Below are positions 1 through 11,126 of a stretch of 64,000 nt of DNA, in pieces. The notes beneath the pieces were generated by a model, which searched no databases, was not told where the DNA came from, and saw only the letters and a list, made by a program, of their open reading frames with translations. A program made the position numbers and the translations under genes. The stretch spans positions 744,001 to 808,000 of the forward strand of contig NZ_JAJAVG010000008.1 in the NCBI RefSeq assembly GCF_020531915.1, in the 5' to 3' direction. The first letter of the stretch is position 1. Each line of letters starts with the position of its first letter. Origin of the DNA: Methylovorus mays. GTDB taxonomy: Bacteria; Pseudomonadota; Gammaproteobacteria; Burkholderiales; Methylophilaceae.

Positions 1-468
1 GTGGGCTGCGATGCCACGCGCTATTTCCTGGCTGCGCGTCGGGCGGATTCGCAACTGGTGTTCGACATTGATCTGGCACGAGCACAAACCAACGACAATC
101 CGGTGTATTACATCCAGTATGCGCATGCCCGTATCTGCAGCGTGCTGGGGCAATGGGGTGGCGATGAAAGCACCTTGGCCAGTGCTGACCTCAGTCGTCT
201 GGATGCCCCGCACGAGGCTGCGTTGCTGCAGCGTCTGGATGAGTTCACGGATGTTGTCAAAAATGCGGCAGATGAACTGGCACCGCATATGATCGCCAAT
301 TACCTGAAAGAGCTGGCCAGCGACCTGCACAGCTATTACAACGCACAGCAATTCCTGGTAGAAGATAGCGCACTCAAGCTGGCCCGCATGGCCCTGATCA
401 GCGCTACACGCCAGGTATTAAAAAATGGCCTTGATCTCCTGGGCGTCAGCGCCCCGGAAAAAATGTAG
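1..468 (+). CDS. argS: Arginyl-tRNA synthetase, C-terminal part (5' end outside window)
   Basis: This is the last 155 residues of a class I arginyl-tRNA synthetase, which charges tRNA-Arg in the cytoplasm. The reading frame is open to the window edge, so the catalytic Rossmann part lies upstream. What is visible is the end of the catalytic domain (the DNPVYYIQYAHAR segment) followed by the alpha-helical DALR anticodon-binding domain, ending with a typical tail (GLDLLGVSAPEKM). The GTG at base 1 is an internal codon, not a start. A SPOR-domain gene follows 30 bp downstream and is probably cotranscribed. Confidence 0.95.
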   Translation: MGCDATRYFLAARRADSQLVFDIDLARAQTNDNPVYYIQYAHARICSVLGQWGGDESTLASADLSRLDAPHEAALLQRLDEFTDVVKNAADELAPHMIANYLKELASDLHSYYNAQQFLVEDSALKLARMALISATRQVLKNGLDLLGVSAPEKM

Positions 469-498
469 GCCAGATAAAAGCGAAAGCAAGGAGATATT

Positions 499-1104
499 GT
501 GAGCAGAGATTACAAACCCCGCAGCGCCTCATCGAGCAAAGGCAGTAGCAAGTCCAAGGGTAGCCCGTTCTTTTCCGGACTGCTGGTTGGGCTGGTCTTG
601 GGTGTTGGCCTGTCGGTCGCGGTAGCCATCATGGTGAAAGGCAGCGACAGTCCATTTGTCAGCCGTGCCCCCGGCAAAGCCGCTCAGGAAACCGCCAAGG
701 CGGATACCAGCGCCTTGCCCAAGCCTGAAAAGAATGCCGATACCCCGGAAAAACCACGTTTTGATTTCTATACTATCCTGCCCGGCAGCGAAACCCAGGT
801 AACGGAACAAGAGATCAAGCAGAAACAGGCCGCACCAGAAGCCGCCAAAGTGCAGGAAAGCTACTTCCTGCAAGTCGGGGCTTTTCAGACCGAGCAGGAA
901 GCCGACAACATGAAGGCCAAGCTGGCACTGCTGGGGCTGGAAGCCATCGTGCAAACTGCCACCATCCCTAACAAAGGGGTATGGCACCGTGTGCGAGTTG
1001 GCCCGTTTGCCAATGTCGACCAAATAAATAAATCCCGCGAAGAGCTGGTACAGAACGGATTTAAGGTTGACCTGATCAAAGTAAACAGCAGTACGCCTGG
1101 ATAA
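499..1104 (+). CDS. SPOR-domain membrane protein (FtsN-like)
   Basis: A 201-residue single-pass inner-membrane protein. A short basic, Ser-rich cytoplasmic N-terminus is followed by one membrane helix (about residues 24-46), a Pro/Ala/Lys-rich periplasmic linker, and a C-terminal SPOR domain (about 120-197, starting ESYFLQVGAF) of the kind that binds denuded peptidoglycan at the septum. The GTG start is supported by a good AAGGAG ribosome site. Placement directly after argS and before dsbA is common in betaproteobacteria. It is probably the divisome protein FtsN or a relative, but the SPOR domain alone does not settle that. Confidence 0.85.
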   Translation: MSRDYKPRSASSSKGSSKSKGSPFFSGLLVGLVLGVGLSVAVAIMVKGSDSPFVSRAPGKAAQETAKADTSALPKPEKNADTPEKPRFDFYTILPGSETQVTEQEIKQKQAAPEAAKVQESYFLQVGAFQTEQEADNMKAKLALLGLEAIVQTATIPNKGVWHRVRVGPFANVDQINKSREELVQNGFKVDLIKVNSSTPG

Positions 1105-1171
1105 AGCCTGTCAGCCGCAACCAGCTTAATGCGTTAGTCGATTACAACTTACCTCAAGAAGGATCAGTATC

Positions 1172-1804
1172 ATGAAAAAATTCCTGGCGGCTTTGCTGCT
1201 TCTGGTTTCCACCCATGTCATGGCAGCAGACCCGCAAGCCGGCACCGATTACAACCTGACCGTGCAGAGTATTCCCAGCGATAGCAATGGCAAGCTCGAA
1301 GTCATTGAACTGTTCTGGTATGGCTGCCCCCACTGCTATCAGATGGAGCCTGCCATCAACGCCTGGGTAAAGAAGCTGCCGGCCGATGTGGTGTTCAAGC
1401 GTATCCCCGGCGTGCCTCGTCCTGACTGGGCGCCGATGGCCAAAGCGTATTACGCCATGGAATCGCTGGGCGTGCTGGAAAAGCTGCATGGTCCTTTGTT
1501 CGAAGCCATCCACAAGCAGCGTGCTTTCCGTCCTGATGACGAAAAGGCTTTTGTAGACTGGCTGGTCAAGCAAAGCGGCCTGGATCGCAAGAAGGTAGAA
1601 GAGGCCTACAACTCCTTCTCGAGCAATACCAAAATCATGCGCGCCATCCAAGTGTTCCGTGCTTCGGGCGCAACAGGCGTTCCCACCCTGATTGTGGATG
1701 GCAAATATATCACCTCCAGCAGCATGGCCGGTGGTAATGACCAGGCGCTGAAAGTCGCGGATTTCCTGATCGCCAAGGCCAAGCAGGAACGCGGCGGCAA
1801 GTAA
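1172..1804 (+). CDS. dsbA: Periplasmic thiol:disulfide oxidoreductase DsbA
   Basis: A 210-residue DsbA that introduces disulfides into exported proteins. It has a cleavable signal peptide (residues 1-18, ending VMA), a thioredoxin fold with the active site CPHC at residues 52-55, and the cis-proline loop TGVPT near residue 170. The ATG is preceded by AAGGA at good spacing. It would serve the many exported disulfide proteins of this organism, including the XoxF-type methanol dehydrogenase with its adjacent Cys-Cys pair. It is reoxidised by DsbB, which is not in this window. Confidence 0.95.
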   Translation: MKKFLAALLLLVSTHVMAADPQAGTDYNLTVQSIPSDSNGKLEVIELFWYGCPHCYQMEPAINAWVKKLPADVVFKRIPGVPRPDWAPMAKAYYAMESLGVLEKLHGPLFEAIHKQRAFRPDDEKAFVDWLVKQSGLDRKKVEEAYNSFSSNTKIMRAIQVFRASGATGVPTLIVDGKYITSSSMAGGNDQALKVADFLIAKAKQERGGK

Positions 1805-1812
1805 TCAGACCC

Positions 1813-2631
1813 GTGAGTTCCACGCGACCTTCCCAGCCCGCCACGGCCCATGCCCGGCGGGCTGATACATTAAAAGTCTTCATTACCGGCGCTTCCAGCG
1901 GCATAGGTATGGCACTGGCGCAGCACTATGTGGGGCTGGGAGCAACACTGGGGCTGGCTGCACGTCGCGCAGAGCCCTTAATCGCACTCCGCCAGCAATA
2001 CGCCGGGGCTTGTGAAACTTATGCGCTGGATGTGCGCGATGCCAAGGCCCTTGCGCAAGCAGCTGCCGACTTCATGAGCAAACACGGGGTGCCGGATATT
2101 GTGATTGGCAATGCTGGTGTCAGTCGAGGCACGCTTACTGCCATCAAGGAAGATAGCACGGCATTTGCTGCGGTCATGGCCATTAATGTGCAAGGTCTGG
2201 TGCATACCTTTCAGCCGTTTATCGCGGCCATGCAGCAAGCTGGGCAGGGCCAGCTGGTGGGCATTGCCAGTGTAGCTGGAATACGGGGCCTACCGGGTGC
2301 AGGCGCTTACAGTGCCTCCAAAGCGGCAGCGATTGCTTATCTGGAAAGCCTGCGCATCGAGATGCTGCCACATGGTATTGCTGTCACCACCATTGCCCCT
2401 GGTTACATCCGTACACCCATGACGGATGTGAATACCTATCCCATGCCGTTTTTGATGGATGTGGATGTGGCCGCCAGCAAATTCGCTCAGGCGATTGCCG
2501 CCAAGAAGCGCTTTGTGGTGATTCCCTGGCAGATGGGCTGGGTAGCTCGCTTGCTAAGAATATTGCCGTGTTGGCTATGGGATGGCTTGATGCGGCGTGC
2601 TCCGCACAAAGCACGTATCGACGTGGAATAA
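1813..2631 (+). CDS. Short-chain dehydrogenase/reductase (SDR family)
   Basis: A 272-residue classical SDR with the nucleotide-binding motif TGASSGIG (about residues 26-33), the NAG motif, and the catalytic YSASKAA (Tyr-x3-Lys) preceded by a Ser in SVAG. After the catalytic core there is a C-terminal extension ending in a hydrophobic segment (WVARLLRILPCWLWDGLM) that may associate with the membrane. The GTG start lies only 8 bp after dsbA and lacks a clear ribosome site, so translation is probably coupled. No other start is available before the Rossmann strand. The substrate cannot be told from sequence. Confidence 0.85.
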   Translation: MSSTRPSQPATAHARRADTLKVFITGASSGIGMALAQHYVGLGATLGLAARRAEPLIALRQQYAGACETYALDVRDAKALAQAAADFMSKHGVPDIVIGNAGVSRGTLTAIKEDSTAFAAVMAINVQGLVHTFQPFIAAMQQAGQGQLVGIASVAGIRGLPGAGAYSASKAAAIAYLESLRIEMLPHGIAVTTIAPGYIRTPMTDVNTYPMPFLMDVDVAASKFAQAIAAKKRFVVIPWQMGWVARLLRILPCWLWDGLMRRAPHKARIDVE

Positions 2632-2674
2632 CAACGGAGGGCGCAGCCTGTTCTCTTCATGCAGGGCATGATAA

Positions 2675-5524
2675 TCAAGCGTTGCTCAGCATCTCCGGCT
2701 TAAGTTGCTCCAACTCTTCCAGTAGCATGGGCTTGCCAAGGAAGAACCCCTGCGCCATGGTGCAGCCCTTTTCGCGCAAAAATTTCAGCTGGCTGGCGCT
2801 TTCCACGCCTTCTGCGACCAGCTCCAGATGCAAGGCCTGGGCAATACGGATGATCGCATTCACCAGCTCGGCCCTATCCTGTTGCTGCACGACATCCTGC
2901 ATGAATAGTCGATCAATCTTGACCTGGCGCACCGGGAACTGACCAAGATAGCTGAGTGCTGAATAGCCCGTGCAGAAATCATCAATCGCGATAGTAATGC
3001 CCATGGCCTTGAACGCATTGAGTACAGCCATGACTTCGTTATTTTCCTCCAGCAGCAGACTTTCCCGGATTTCCAGCTTCACCCATCCGGGCAGGCATCC
3101 GGTTTGCTCCAGCAGGCGTGTAACGGCCGCCAGCAAATCGTTATATAGAAACTGACGGGCAGAAAGATTAATGGCGATGGTCAGTTTGTCATGACGCTCC
3201 TGATTCAACTCGACGATGGCTTTGAATGCATTCTCCAGTACCCATTCGCCTATCTCGACGATCAGACCGCTTTCTTCCGCCACGCCAATAAAGTCAGCAG
3301 GTTGCAACATGCCACGTAGCGGATGGTTCCAGCGTAGCAGGGCCTCTGCCCCCAGTAGCTTGCCGGTCAAAAGATCAATCTGTGGCTGAAAATGCAGGAC
3401 AAACTCATTATTCCGCAAGGCATGCCGCAAGGAAGTGCCAATCGCAATATATTCCGATGCTTTTGAGCCTAGATCATGGCTGTAAAACTGATAGTTGCTG
3501 CGCCCCATGCTCTTGGCGTGATACATGGCTGCATCGGCGCATTTGTACAAGGCTTCCTGGTCTTCGCCATCAAGCGGATAAGTCGCTATGCCGACGCTGG
3601 TTGAGATAAACAGCTCCTTGCCCTGAATATGGAAAGGCTGCGCAATCACCTGCACGATTTTGCTGGCAATCGTTGCCAGATCGTCCGGTTTGCGGATATC
3701 CGGCAGCAGAATGGCAAACTCATCCCCCCCCATGCGCGCTACCGTGTCATAGGTGCGGATAGCCATCTGCAAGCGATCCGCGGTAGCACATAACAATTCG
3801 TCGCCAACCAGATGCCCGAGGCTATCGTTGATGCTCTTGAAATGATCGAGATCCAGCACCATCACACCAAACTTCTGCTTGCTCCACTCGGCTTCCATCA
3901 GCACCTGACTGATGCGGTCATTGAACAAGGTACGATTGGGCAGGTTGGTCAATGAATCATAGTAAGCAAGATAGTAGACACGCTCACGGTAGGCGACCAG
4001 CTCGGTAATATCCCGTTCGACAGCCAGAATTTGCTGTACCCGGCCTTGCTCATCCAGCTCGGGCACGATACGGATGTGCGAATGCCAGCTTTCGCCTTCC
4101 GGAGTGCTGCCCGACATTTCCATGAAGCCAGGCTGGCGGGTAGAGATAACATCGAGTATTTTTTGCTCGTATTCAGCAAAGAGCGGGCCTCCGGGGAATT
4201 CGGATGGTGTTTTGCCTAGGACCGCGCTACGCTCTACGCCCAGCTTTTCCAACTTGCGATTATTGACGAAGATACGTCTTGCCTCGAGATCAAAGCGGGT
4301 AATGGCATCGGGCGTGTTATCAATCAAGGTGCGCAGCTCGATTTCCCGACGCATGATCTCCAGCTCGTTAAGCTTTGCTTCGGTAACATCCCGGGCATAA
4401 CCCACAATCCCTTTGAGTTCGTCATTCACCCGTACTGGAGATTTGTATATCTCCATCCAGCGTGGGCGGCCATGCTTGTCTGTCACCTGGTCCACGGCAT
4501 GCCATGGTTTGCCACTATCCAGTACGACCTGATCACTGGCGATATGGGCTTTGGCAATCTCTTCAGGGAAGAGATCAAAGTCTGTTTTGCCGTCAACATC
4601 CCGGGGCGACGACGCTTGCGCCCACTCTGCATACGCAGCATTGGCCGCCAGTAAATGGCTTTGCCGATCTTTCAGCCAGACCATGAAGGGGAAATTGTCG
4701 ATAAGCGCACGCTGGTATTCATCCCGCAACCGCAATGCATTCTCCGCAGCCCGCCGTTGGGAAATATCCCGGGTAATGCTCAGTACGCTGACAACATCAC
4801 CTTGCGCATCAAACTCTGGGGCGACCTGCAAAGACTTGCATACGTATTGCCCATCTGCCGTTACCCACTGCAGCTCAATATTGCCCGGTTTGCGCGAACG
4901 CATGATCTGCTGCAGCTGGTTTTCGTATTCCTCTGGGGCCATCCATGCCTTGCCCCACACCTCTGTCGGCTTTTTCCCCAGGACATTTTCCAAGGGTATG
5001 CCGTATACCGTTTCGTAGGCCTGACTGATAAAAATGCGACGGCAGTCGCGATCGTATCTGATGAAAATATCCGGTGCATGCTCGACCAGATCGCGAAACT
5101 TGGCCTCACTGGCTTCCAGTTGATCCTGCAAGTGCTTGCGCGTTGAAATGTCCCTCACCAGCGCCAGGTTGTAGGCTGTGCCCGCGTATTCCACATAATT
5201 GGCATTGATTTCGACAGGCAAAAGCTTGCCTTGATGAGTACGGTGCCGACTCTCGAAGGTAAGCGAGATTTTGCCGGTGAGTTCCTGCCAGTGTTGGTCC
5301 CATGCAGCTTGATCCACGCCTGGATCAATGTCTGCCACTCGCATGGCCAGCAGTTCCTGCTCACTATAGCCCAGAGTCCGGCAACATTCCTGATTGACAT
5401 AGCGAATACGGGAAGAGGGATCAATCAGAAAAATGGATTCCGTCACCTTATTGAGGGCAAAGCTCAATATGGCGGGAATATCCACCGTGTCCCCTGCATC
5501 CGTATGTATATCAAGCCTGCTCAT
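2675..5524 (-). CDS. Multi-PAS diguanylate cyclase/phosphodiesterase (GGDEF-EAL)
   Basis: A c-di-GMP turnover protein of 949 residues if it starts at the ATG at 5524. The frame stays open to a TTG at 5680, but the extra 52 residues look non-coding. In order it has about four PAS/PAC sensor modules (to about residue 510), a GGDEF domain with intact GGDEF and an RxxD product-inhibition site (RTYD) five residues before it, and an EAL domain with EALLRW, a LEIRES variant of LEITES, the Asp pair, KIDR and EGVE. The usual DDFGTGYS loop reads DDFCTGYS here. No signal peptide or membrane helix is visible, so it is likely cytosolic. It converges on the SDR gene. Confidence 0.9.
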   Translation of the reverse strand: MSRLDIHTDAGDTVDIPAILSFALNKVTESIFLIDPSSRIRYVNQECCRTLGYSEQELLAMRVADIDPGVDQAAWDQHWQELTGKISLTFESRHRTHQGKLLPVEINANYVEYAGTAYNLALVRDISTRKHLQDQLEASEAKFRDLVEHAPDIFIRYDRDCRRIFISQAYETVYGIPLENVLGKKPTEVWGKAWMAPEEYENQLQQIMRSRKPGNIELQWVTADGQYVCKSLQVAPEFDAQGDVVSVLSITRDISQRRAAENALRLRDEYQRALIDNFPFMVWLKDRQSHLLAANAAYAEWAQASSPRDVDGKTDFDLFPEEIAKAHIASDQVVLDSGKPWHAVDQVTDKHGRPRWMEIYKSPVRVNDELKGIVGYARDVTEAKLNELEIMRREIELRTLIDNTPDAITRFDLEARRIFVNNRKLEKLGVERSAVLGKTPSEFPGGPLFAEYEQKILDVISTRQPGFMEMSGSTPEGESWHSHIRIVPELDEQGRVQQILAVERDITELVAYRERVYYLAYYDSLTNLPNRTLFNDRISQVLMEAEWSKQKFGVMVLDLDHFKSINDSLGHLVGDELLCATADRLQMAIRTYDTVARMGGDEFAILLPDIRKPDDLATIASKIVQVIAQPFHIQGKELFISTSVGIATYPLDGEDQEALYKCADAAMYHAKSMGRSNYQFYSHDLGSKASEYIAIGTSLRHALRNNEFVLHFQPQIDLLTGKLLGAEALLRWNHPLRGMLQPADFIGVAEESGLIVEIGEWVLENAFKAIVELNQERHDKLTIAINLSARQFLYNDLLAAVTRLLEQTGCLPGWVKLEIRESLLLEENNEVMAVLNAFKAMGITIAIDDFCTGYSALSYLGQFPVRQVKIDRLFMQDVVQQQDRAELVNAIIRIAQALHLELVAEGVESASQLKFLREKGCTMAQGFFLGKPMLLEELEQLKPEMLSNA

Positions 5525-5701
5525 GTTTAGTGCGCCACTTGCCCTGATTTTCGTTCTGCTGGCGCTTGCGCTAGCACTCTTTTTGGGCCAATCCCAATAA
5601 CACGATATTCCTGCACTTTGGTCTGGCAAACGGCAATCACCGGGGTGAATCCATGCCTGATCCTGAAGATAGCGATACAAAGCCTATTCTGCTGCAGAAT
5701 G

Positions 5702-5768
5702 CTTGGCAATACGCTTGCCAGGCATGGACGAGCTTTAAACTAAGATGCATCGTTTAAAGTCGTCCATA
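5702..5768. repeat. Two adjacent inverted repeats in the gap between glmS and the GGDEF-EAL gene
   Basis: The gap contains a short dyad (TGGCAA at 5704-5709 against TTGCCA at 5715-5720). Next to it is a long imperfect one: left arm 5724-5740, right arm 5752-5767, 16 paired bases with a single inserted G and an 11-base loop. No T-tract follows on either strand, so it is not a standard terminator. It sits in the upstream region of the GGDEF-EAL gene and downstream of glmS, so it may be an operator or an RNA-processing hairpin. A third small dyad (GCCAGC/GCTGGC) lies at 5862-5881. Confidence 0.5.
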
Positions 5769-5938
5769 TCTTATTCACCAAGCAATCTGCGTGCCGTGGG
5801 ATTTCATGAATATCAGGATAAAACGTGGATCCAAGAAGAAAGCGAGGCAGATCAAAGTCTAGCCAGCAGTCCTAGGCTGGCCTTTGCCTGACTTCGATCC
5901 AATATGAAATGTGTAGATGGGATAACAGAAATGGGGGC

Positions 5939-7768
5939 TTATTCCACCGTTACCGATTTAGCCAGATTTCTTGGCTTATCAACATCCGTGCCCTTGAGCA
6001 GGGCGGCATGATAGGCCAGCAGCTGTACCGGAATAGTGTGCAGAATGGGAGATAGCACACCCACATGACGCGGGGTGCGAATAACATGTACCCCCTCACT
6101 CTCGGTGAAGTGGCTGTCAGCGTCGGCAAACACAAACAACTCGCCCCCACGCGCTTTCACTTCCTGCATATTGGATTTCACTTTTTCCAACAACACATCA
6201 TTGGGGGCAATCACCACAACCGGCATATCACGGTCTACCAAGGCCAGAGGGCCATGTTTCAATTCGCCCGCAGGGTAGGCTTCAGCGTGGATATAAGAAA
6301 TCTCCTTGAGCTTGAGTGCGCCTTCCAGAGCAATGGGGTAGTGGATGCCACGCCCCAAGAATAAGGCATGCTGTTTGTTGGCAAACAAGGTGGCCCATTC
6401 CCGAATCTGCGGCTCAAGGTTCAGCGCATACTGAACGCTGCCGGGCAGGTGACGCAAAGCATCCAGATAATCCTGCTCCTGGCCTTCTGCCAGACGCCCA
6501 TGCTGTTTGGCCAGCGTAACAGCCAAGGTGAACAAAGCAACCAACTGGGTAGTGAATGCCTTGGTGGAAGCCACGCCAATTTCAGCCCCGGCCCGTGTAT
6601 ACAGGATCAGGCGCGATGCGCGTGGAATAGCACTTTCCTGCACATTGCATATAGCCAATGTCAATGTGTGTCCCAGGCTTTTGGCGTGCTTCAGTGCTTC
6701 CATGGTATCCAGCGTTTCCCCTGACTGTGAAATGGTCACAATCAGTTGCTTGGGATTAGGCACGGATCGACGGTAGCGATATTCACTGGCGATTTCTACC
6801 GATGTGGGAACCTGTGCGATACTTTCCAGCCAGTACTTGGCTGTGAGCCCGGCATAATAGCTGGTCCCTGCCGCGAGTATCAGTACACTCTCCACCTCAG
6901 CGAATACTTCTTCCGCTCCCTGACCAAACAAAGCGGGCGAAAAGCTGGCATCGTCAATCAGCGCTTCTATCGTATCTGTGAGTGCGCGGGGTTGTTCGTG
7001 TATCTCCTTTTGCATGAAATGCGAGAAGGGGCCAAGCTCCATGGAGGCCAGAGAGACATCGCTCATGTGTACTGTGCGCTCCACAACTTGCCCATTGCCA
7101 TCGTAGATGCTAACGCCATCCTCACGGATTTCCCCAACATCGCCGTCTTCAAGATAGATCACGCTACGGGTTACCGACAATACGGCCGAGACATCTGAAG
7201 CTATGAAGTTTTCACCCTGGCCAAGACCAATCAACAGCGGGCAGCCCTGACGGGCGCAAATCATTAATTCCGGGGCATTGATGGAGATGACGCTGATCGC
7301 AAAAGCACCCGTCAACTCCTTTACGGCAGCCTGCACTGACGATAGTAAAGACTTACCTTGCGTATGATGATAATGCACCAGATGCGCAATGACCTCGGTA
7401 TCGGTTTGCGACTCAAACAAATAGCCCAATGCGCTCAGGCGCTGGCGCTGTTCATCGTGGTTTTCAATAATGCCATTGTGCACGACGGCGATTTCGCCCT
7501 TGGATACATGTGGGTGAGCATTGGATTCAGTCACACCACCATGCGTGGCCCAGCGTGTGTGCCCGATACCCACAAAGCCGCTGAGCTGTTGCGCGTTGGC
7601 TTTGTTCTGCATTTCACTCACACGGCCCACGGCTCGCACGCGCTGTATGCCCTGATTCAACACGGCGATACCTGCCGAGTCATAACCGCGATATTCAAGC
7701 CGACTCAGGCCTTCAATCAATATTGGCACTACATTGCGTTTGGCTACTGCACCTACGATACCGCACAT
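5939..7768 (-). CDS. glmS: Glutamine-fructose-6-phosphate aminotransferase
   Basis: Makes glucosamine-6-phosphate from fructose-6-phosphate and glutamine, the entry step to UDP-GlcNAc for peptidoglycan and LPS. At 609 residues it has the standard length. The N-terminal nucleophile Cys2 (MCGIVGAV) begins the class II glutaminase domain (to about 240), followed by two SIS sugar-isomerase domains; the tail [13 protein letters not shown] is canonical. AAGGAA precedes the ATG. It lies 22 bp downstream of glmU in the same direction, so both steps of amino-sugar synthesis form one operon. I see no glmS-ribozyme-like element and none is expected in this lineage. Confidence 0.97.
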   Translation of the reverse strand: MCGIVGAVAKRNVVPILIEGLSRLEYRGYDSAGIAVLNQGIQRVRAVGRVSEMQNKANAQQLSGFVGIGHTRWATHGGVTESNAHPHVSKGEIAVVHNGIIENHDEQRQRLSALGYLFESQTDTEVIAHLVHYHHTQGKSLLSSVQAAVKELTGAFAISVISINAPELMICARQGCPLLIGLGQGENFIASDVSAVLSVTRSVIYLEDGDVGEIREDGVSIYDGNGQVVERTVHMSDVSLASMELGPFSHFMQKEIHEQPRALTDTIEALIDDASFSPALFGQGAEEVFAEVESVLILAAGTSYYAGLTAKYWLESIAQVPTSVEIASEYRYRRSVPNPKQLIVTISQSGETLDTMEALKHAKSLGHTLTLAICNVQESAIPRASRLILYTRAGAEIGVASTKAFTTQLVALFTLAVTLAKQHGRLAEGQEQDYLDALRHLPGSVQYALNLEPQIREWATLFANKQHALFLGRGIHYPIALEGALKLKEISYIHAEAYPAGELKHGPLALVDRDMPVVVIAPNDVLLEKVKSNMQEVKARGGELFVFADADSHFTESEGVHVIRTPRHVGVLSPILHTIPVQLLAYHAALLKGTDVDKPRNLAKSVTVE

Positions 7769-7790
7769 GACTTGCTTTCCTTGTGGTGGG

Positions 7791-9149
7791 TTACTTCTTG
7801 ATTTTTTCCGGACGTTTCCAGCCGGTGACTGTCACCTGGCGACCGCGCGCGACTGTGAGCTCGCCCGCTGGGGCATCCTTGCTGATGGTAGAGCCTGCCC
7901 CTATGGTAGCGCCTGCTCCAATGGTGACGGGCGCAATCAATTGCGAATCAGAGCCAATGAACGCATTGTCGCCAATCACGGTACGGAATTTGTTCACACC
8001 ATCGTAATTGCAGGTAATGGTACCGGCGCCGATATTCACCTGTTTACCTACGGTAGTATCGCCTACATAGCTGAGATGATTGATTTTGCTACCCACATCG
8101 ACCTGGGCATTTTTGAGTTCGACAAAATTGCCAACATGCGTGTCATCCTGCAAGACCGTGCCAGGGCGAAGCCGCGCGTATGGGCCAATTTTGGCTTGCT
8201 TACCGACCTCTGCATCATCGATATGGGTAAACGCCGCGATAGTGGTGCCAACGCCGATGCTGGCATTACGGATGACGCAGTACGGTCCAATCCGCACGCC
8301 ATCGGCCAGGGTTACATCACCTTCAAACACGCAACCCACATCGATGCTGACATCACGCCCAACGGTCAACTTGCCGCGTATATCAATCCTGGCCGGATCG
8401 CTTAGGGTAACCCCTTGCTGGAGTAATTGCGCAGCTTGCTGCTGTTGAAAGCAACGCTCAATCGCCGCCAGATCGGACTTACTGTTTATGCCTGTTATTT
8501 CAGACTCATTAGGTGCCAGTACACCACCGACAGCGATGCCATGCTGACTTGCCATGCCGACAATATCGGTCAGGTAGTATTCGCCCTGAGCATTGTCATT
8601 ACCGAGGTTTTTCAACCATTCCGACAATGCATGATTGTCCACGGCCATGATCCCAGTATTGATTTCATTGATTTGGCGCTGCTCTTCGCTGGCATCTTTG
8701 TGTTCTACAATCGCCACTACCTCGTCCTGCGCATTCCTCACGATACGACCGTAACCTGAAGGATTGGCCTTGGCAAAGGTCAGTAAAGTCAGCTTAGCTT
8801 GACTCTTCAGGAGTTCCTGACAAGTCTGCACGCTGATTAATGGCACATCGCCCAGCATGATCAAGGTACTGGCTTCGGGGTCAAGGAAAGGCAAAGCCTG
8901 CATCACAGCATGCCCCGTGCCCAATTGCTCTGCCTGCTGTACCCACTGAATGTTTTCATGACGGAACTGAATAGGCACTGCATCGCCGCCAAATCCATAC
9001 ACAACCAGAATCTTGCTGGGGGAAAGTTGCTTGGCGGTTTCAATGACATGCGCAAGCATCGGTTTGCCAGCGACGGGATGCAAGACTTTAGGCAAGTCGC
9101 TATGCATGCGGGTGCCCTTACCCGCGGCCAGTATGAGTATATTCAGCAT
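7791..9149 (-). CDS. glmU: Bifunctional GlcNAc-1-P uridyltransferase / GlcN-1-P acetyltransferase
   Basis: Makes UDP-GlcNAc in two steps. The N-terminal pyrophosphorylase domain carries the LAAGKGTRM nucleotide-binding motif at residues 7-15; the C-terminal half is a left-handed beta-helix of hexapeptide repeats (acetyltransferase). The start is placed at the ATG at 9149 (452 residues) because the family begins directly with the [11 protein letters not shown] strand; the frame extends nine codons further to a TTG at 9176 without support. It is separated from the ATP synthase operon by a strong terminator and is cotranscribed with glmS. Confidence 0.96.
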   Translation of the reverse strand: MLNILILAAGKGTRMHSDLPKVLHPVAGKPMLAHVIETAKQLSPSKILVVYGFGGDAVPIQFRHENIQWVQQAEQLGTGHAVMQALPFLDPEASTLIMLGDVPLISVQTCQELLKSQAKLTLLTFAKANPSGYGRIVRNAQDEVVAIVEHKDASEEQRQINEINTGIMAVDNHALSEWLKNLGNDNAQGEYYLTDIVGMASQHGIAVGGVLAPNESEITGINSKSDLAAIERCFQQQQAAQLLQQGVTLSDPARIDIRGKLTVGRDVSIDVGCVFEGDVTLADGVRIGPYCVIRNASIGVGTTIAAFTHIDDAEVGKQAKIGPYARLRPGTVLQDDTHVGNFVELKNAQVDVGSKINHLSYVGDTTVGKQVNIGAGTITCNYDGVNKFRTVIGDNAFIGSDSQLIAPVTIGAGATIGAGSTISKDAPAGELTVARGRQVTVTGWKRPEKIKK

Positions 9150-9184
9150 GGTGGAGTGTGATTTCTGATGTTTCAAGTATAAAC

Positions 9185-9210
9185 AAAAAAGGCAGCCAGA
9201 GGCTGCCTTT
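9185..9210 (-). terminator. Rho-independent terminator of the ATP synthase operon
   Basis: On the minus strand a GGCAGCC / GGCTGCC stem with a 3-base loop is followed by a run of six T. It lies 24 bp after the atpC stop and before glmU, so it ends the atp operon and separates it from glmUS. Confidence 0.9.
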
Positions 9211-9233
9211 CCGTGAGCTACTCTCGCTGCTCT

Positions 9234-9659
9234 TTAATGCGACTTCTTGCGCAGACGTTCAATGGCGTGGAGCTGTGCCATCGCTTCTGACAGTTCAGCC
9301 TGGGCGCGGGCATAATCGATTTCAGAAGCATTGTTTTTCATTGCTTCTTCTGCTGCGGCCTTGGCTTCAGCGGCCTTGGCTTCGTCCAGATCATGACCAC
9401 GAATCGCAGTGTCAGCAAGGACAGTAATAATGCCAGGCTGCACTTCCAGCATGCCGCCAGAAATATAAATCGCCTGCTCTTCAGCCTCGTTTGCCACCTT
9501 GACGCGCAACACGCCAGGTTTGATCGTCGTAATCAGCGGAGTGTGGTTGGGATAAATACCAACCTCACCCAGCTTGGCAGGAGCCACCACGAATTCGGCT
9601 TCACCCGAAAAAATGGAAGCTTCTGCGCTAACGACGTCTAGATGTATTGTGGATGCCAT
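9234..9659 (-). CDS. atpC: F1Fo ATP synthase epsilon subunit
   Basis: A 141-residue epsilon subunit of the F1 central stalk. The N-terminal beta-sandwich starts [23 protein letters not shown], and the C-terminal helical hairpin is rich in Ala/Glu ([15 protein letters not shown]). It couples rotation to the catalytic head and acts as an autoinhibitor. It is the last gene of the atpIBEFHAGDC operon, 23 bp after atpD and immediately before the terminator. Confidence 0.96.
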   Translation of the reverse strand: MASTIHLDVVSAEASIFSGEAEFVVAPAKLGEVGIYPNHTPLITTIKPGVLRVKVANEAEEQAIYISGGMLEVQPGIITVLADTAIRGHDLDEAKAAEAKAAAEEAMKNNASEIDYARAQAELSEAMAQLHAIERLRKKSH

Positions 9660-9682
9660 ATTTAAGTTTCCTTAAGACTAGC

Positions 9683-11110
<1,428 letters not shown>

Positions 11111-11126
11111 TTACACCGCTGCTGCC

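Noticed and set aside
5527-5709. 60-codon minus-strand frame upstream of the GGDEF-EAL gene
   Set aside because: The C-terminal half looks somewhat protein-like (a phrase RVIGIGPKRVLAQ), but the only start is a TTG without ribosome site. It could be a gene remnant; too little support to list.
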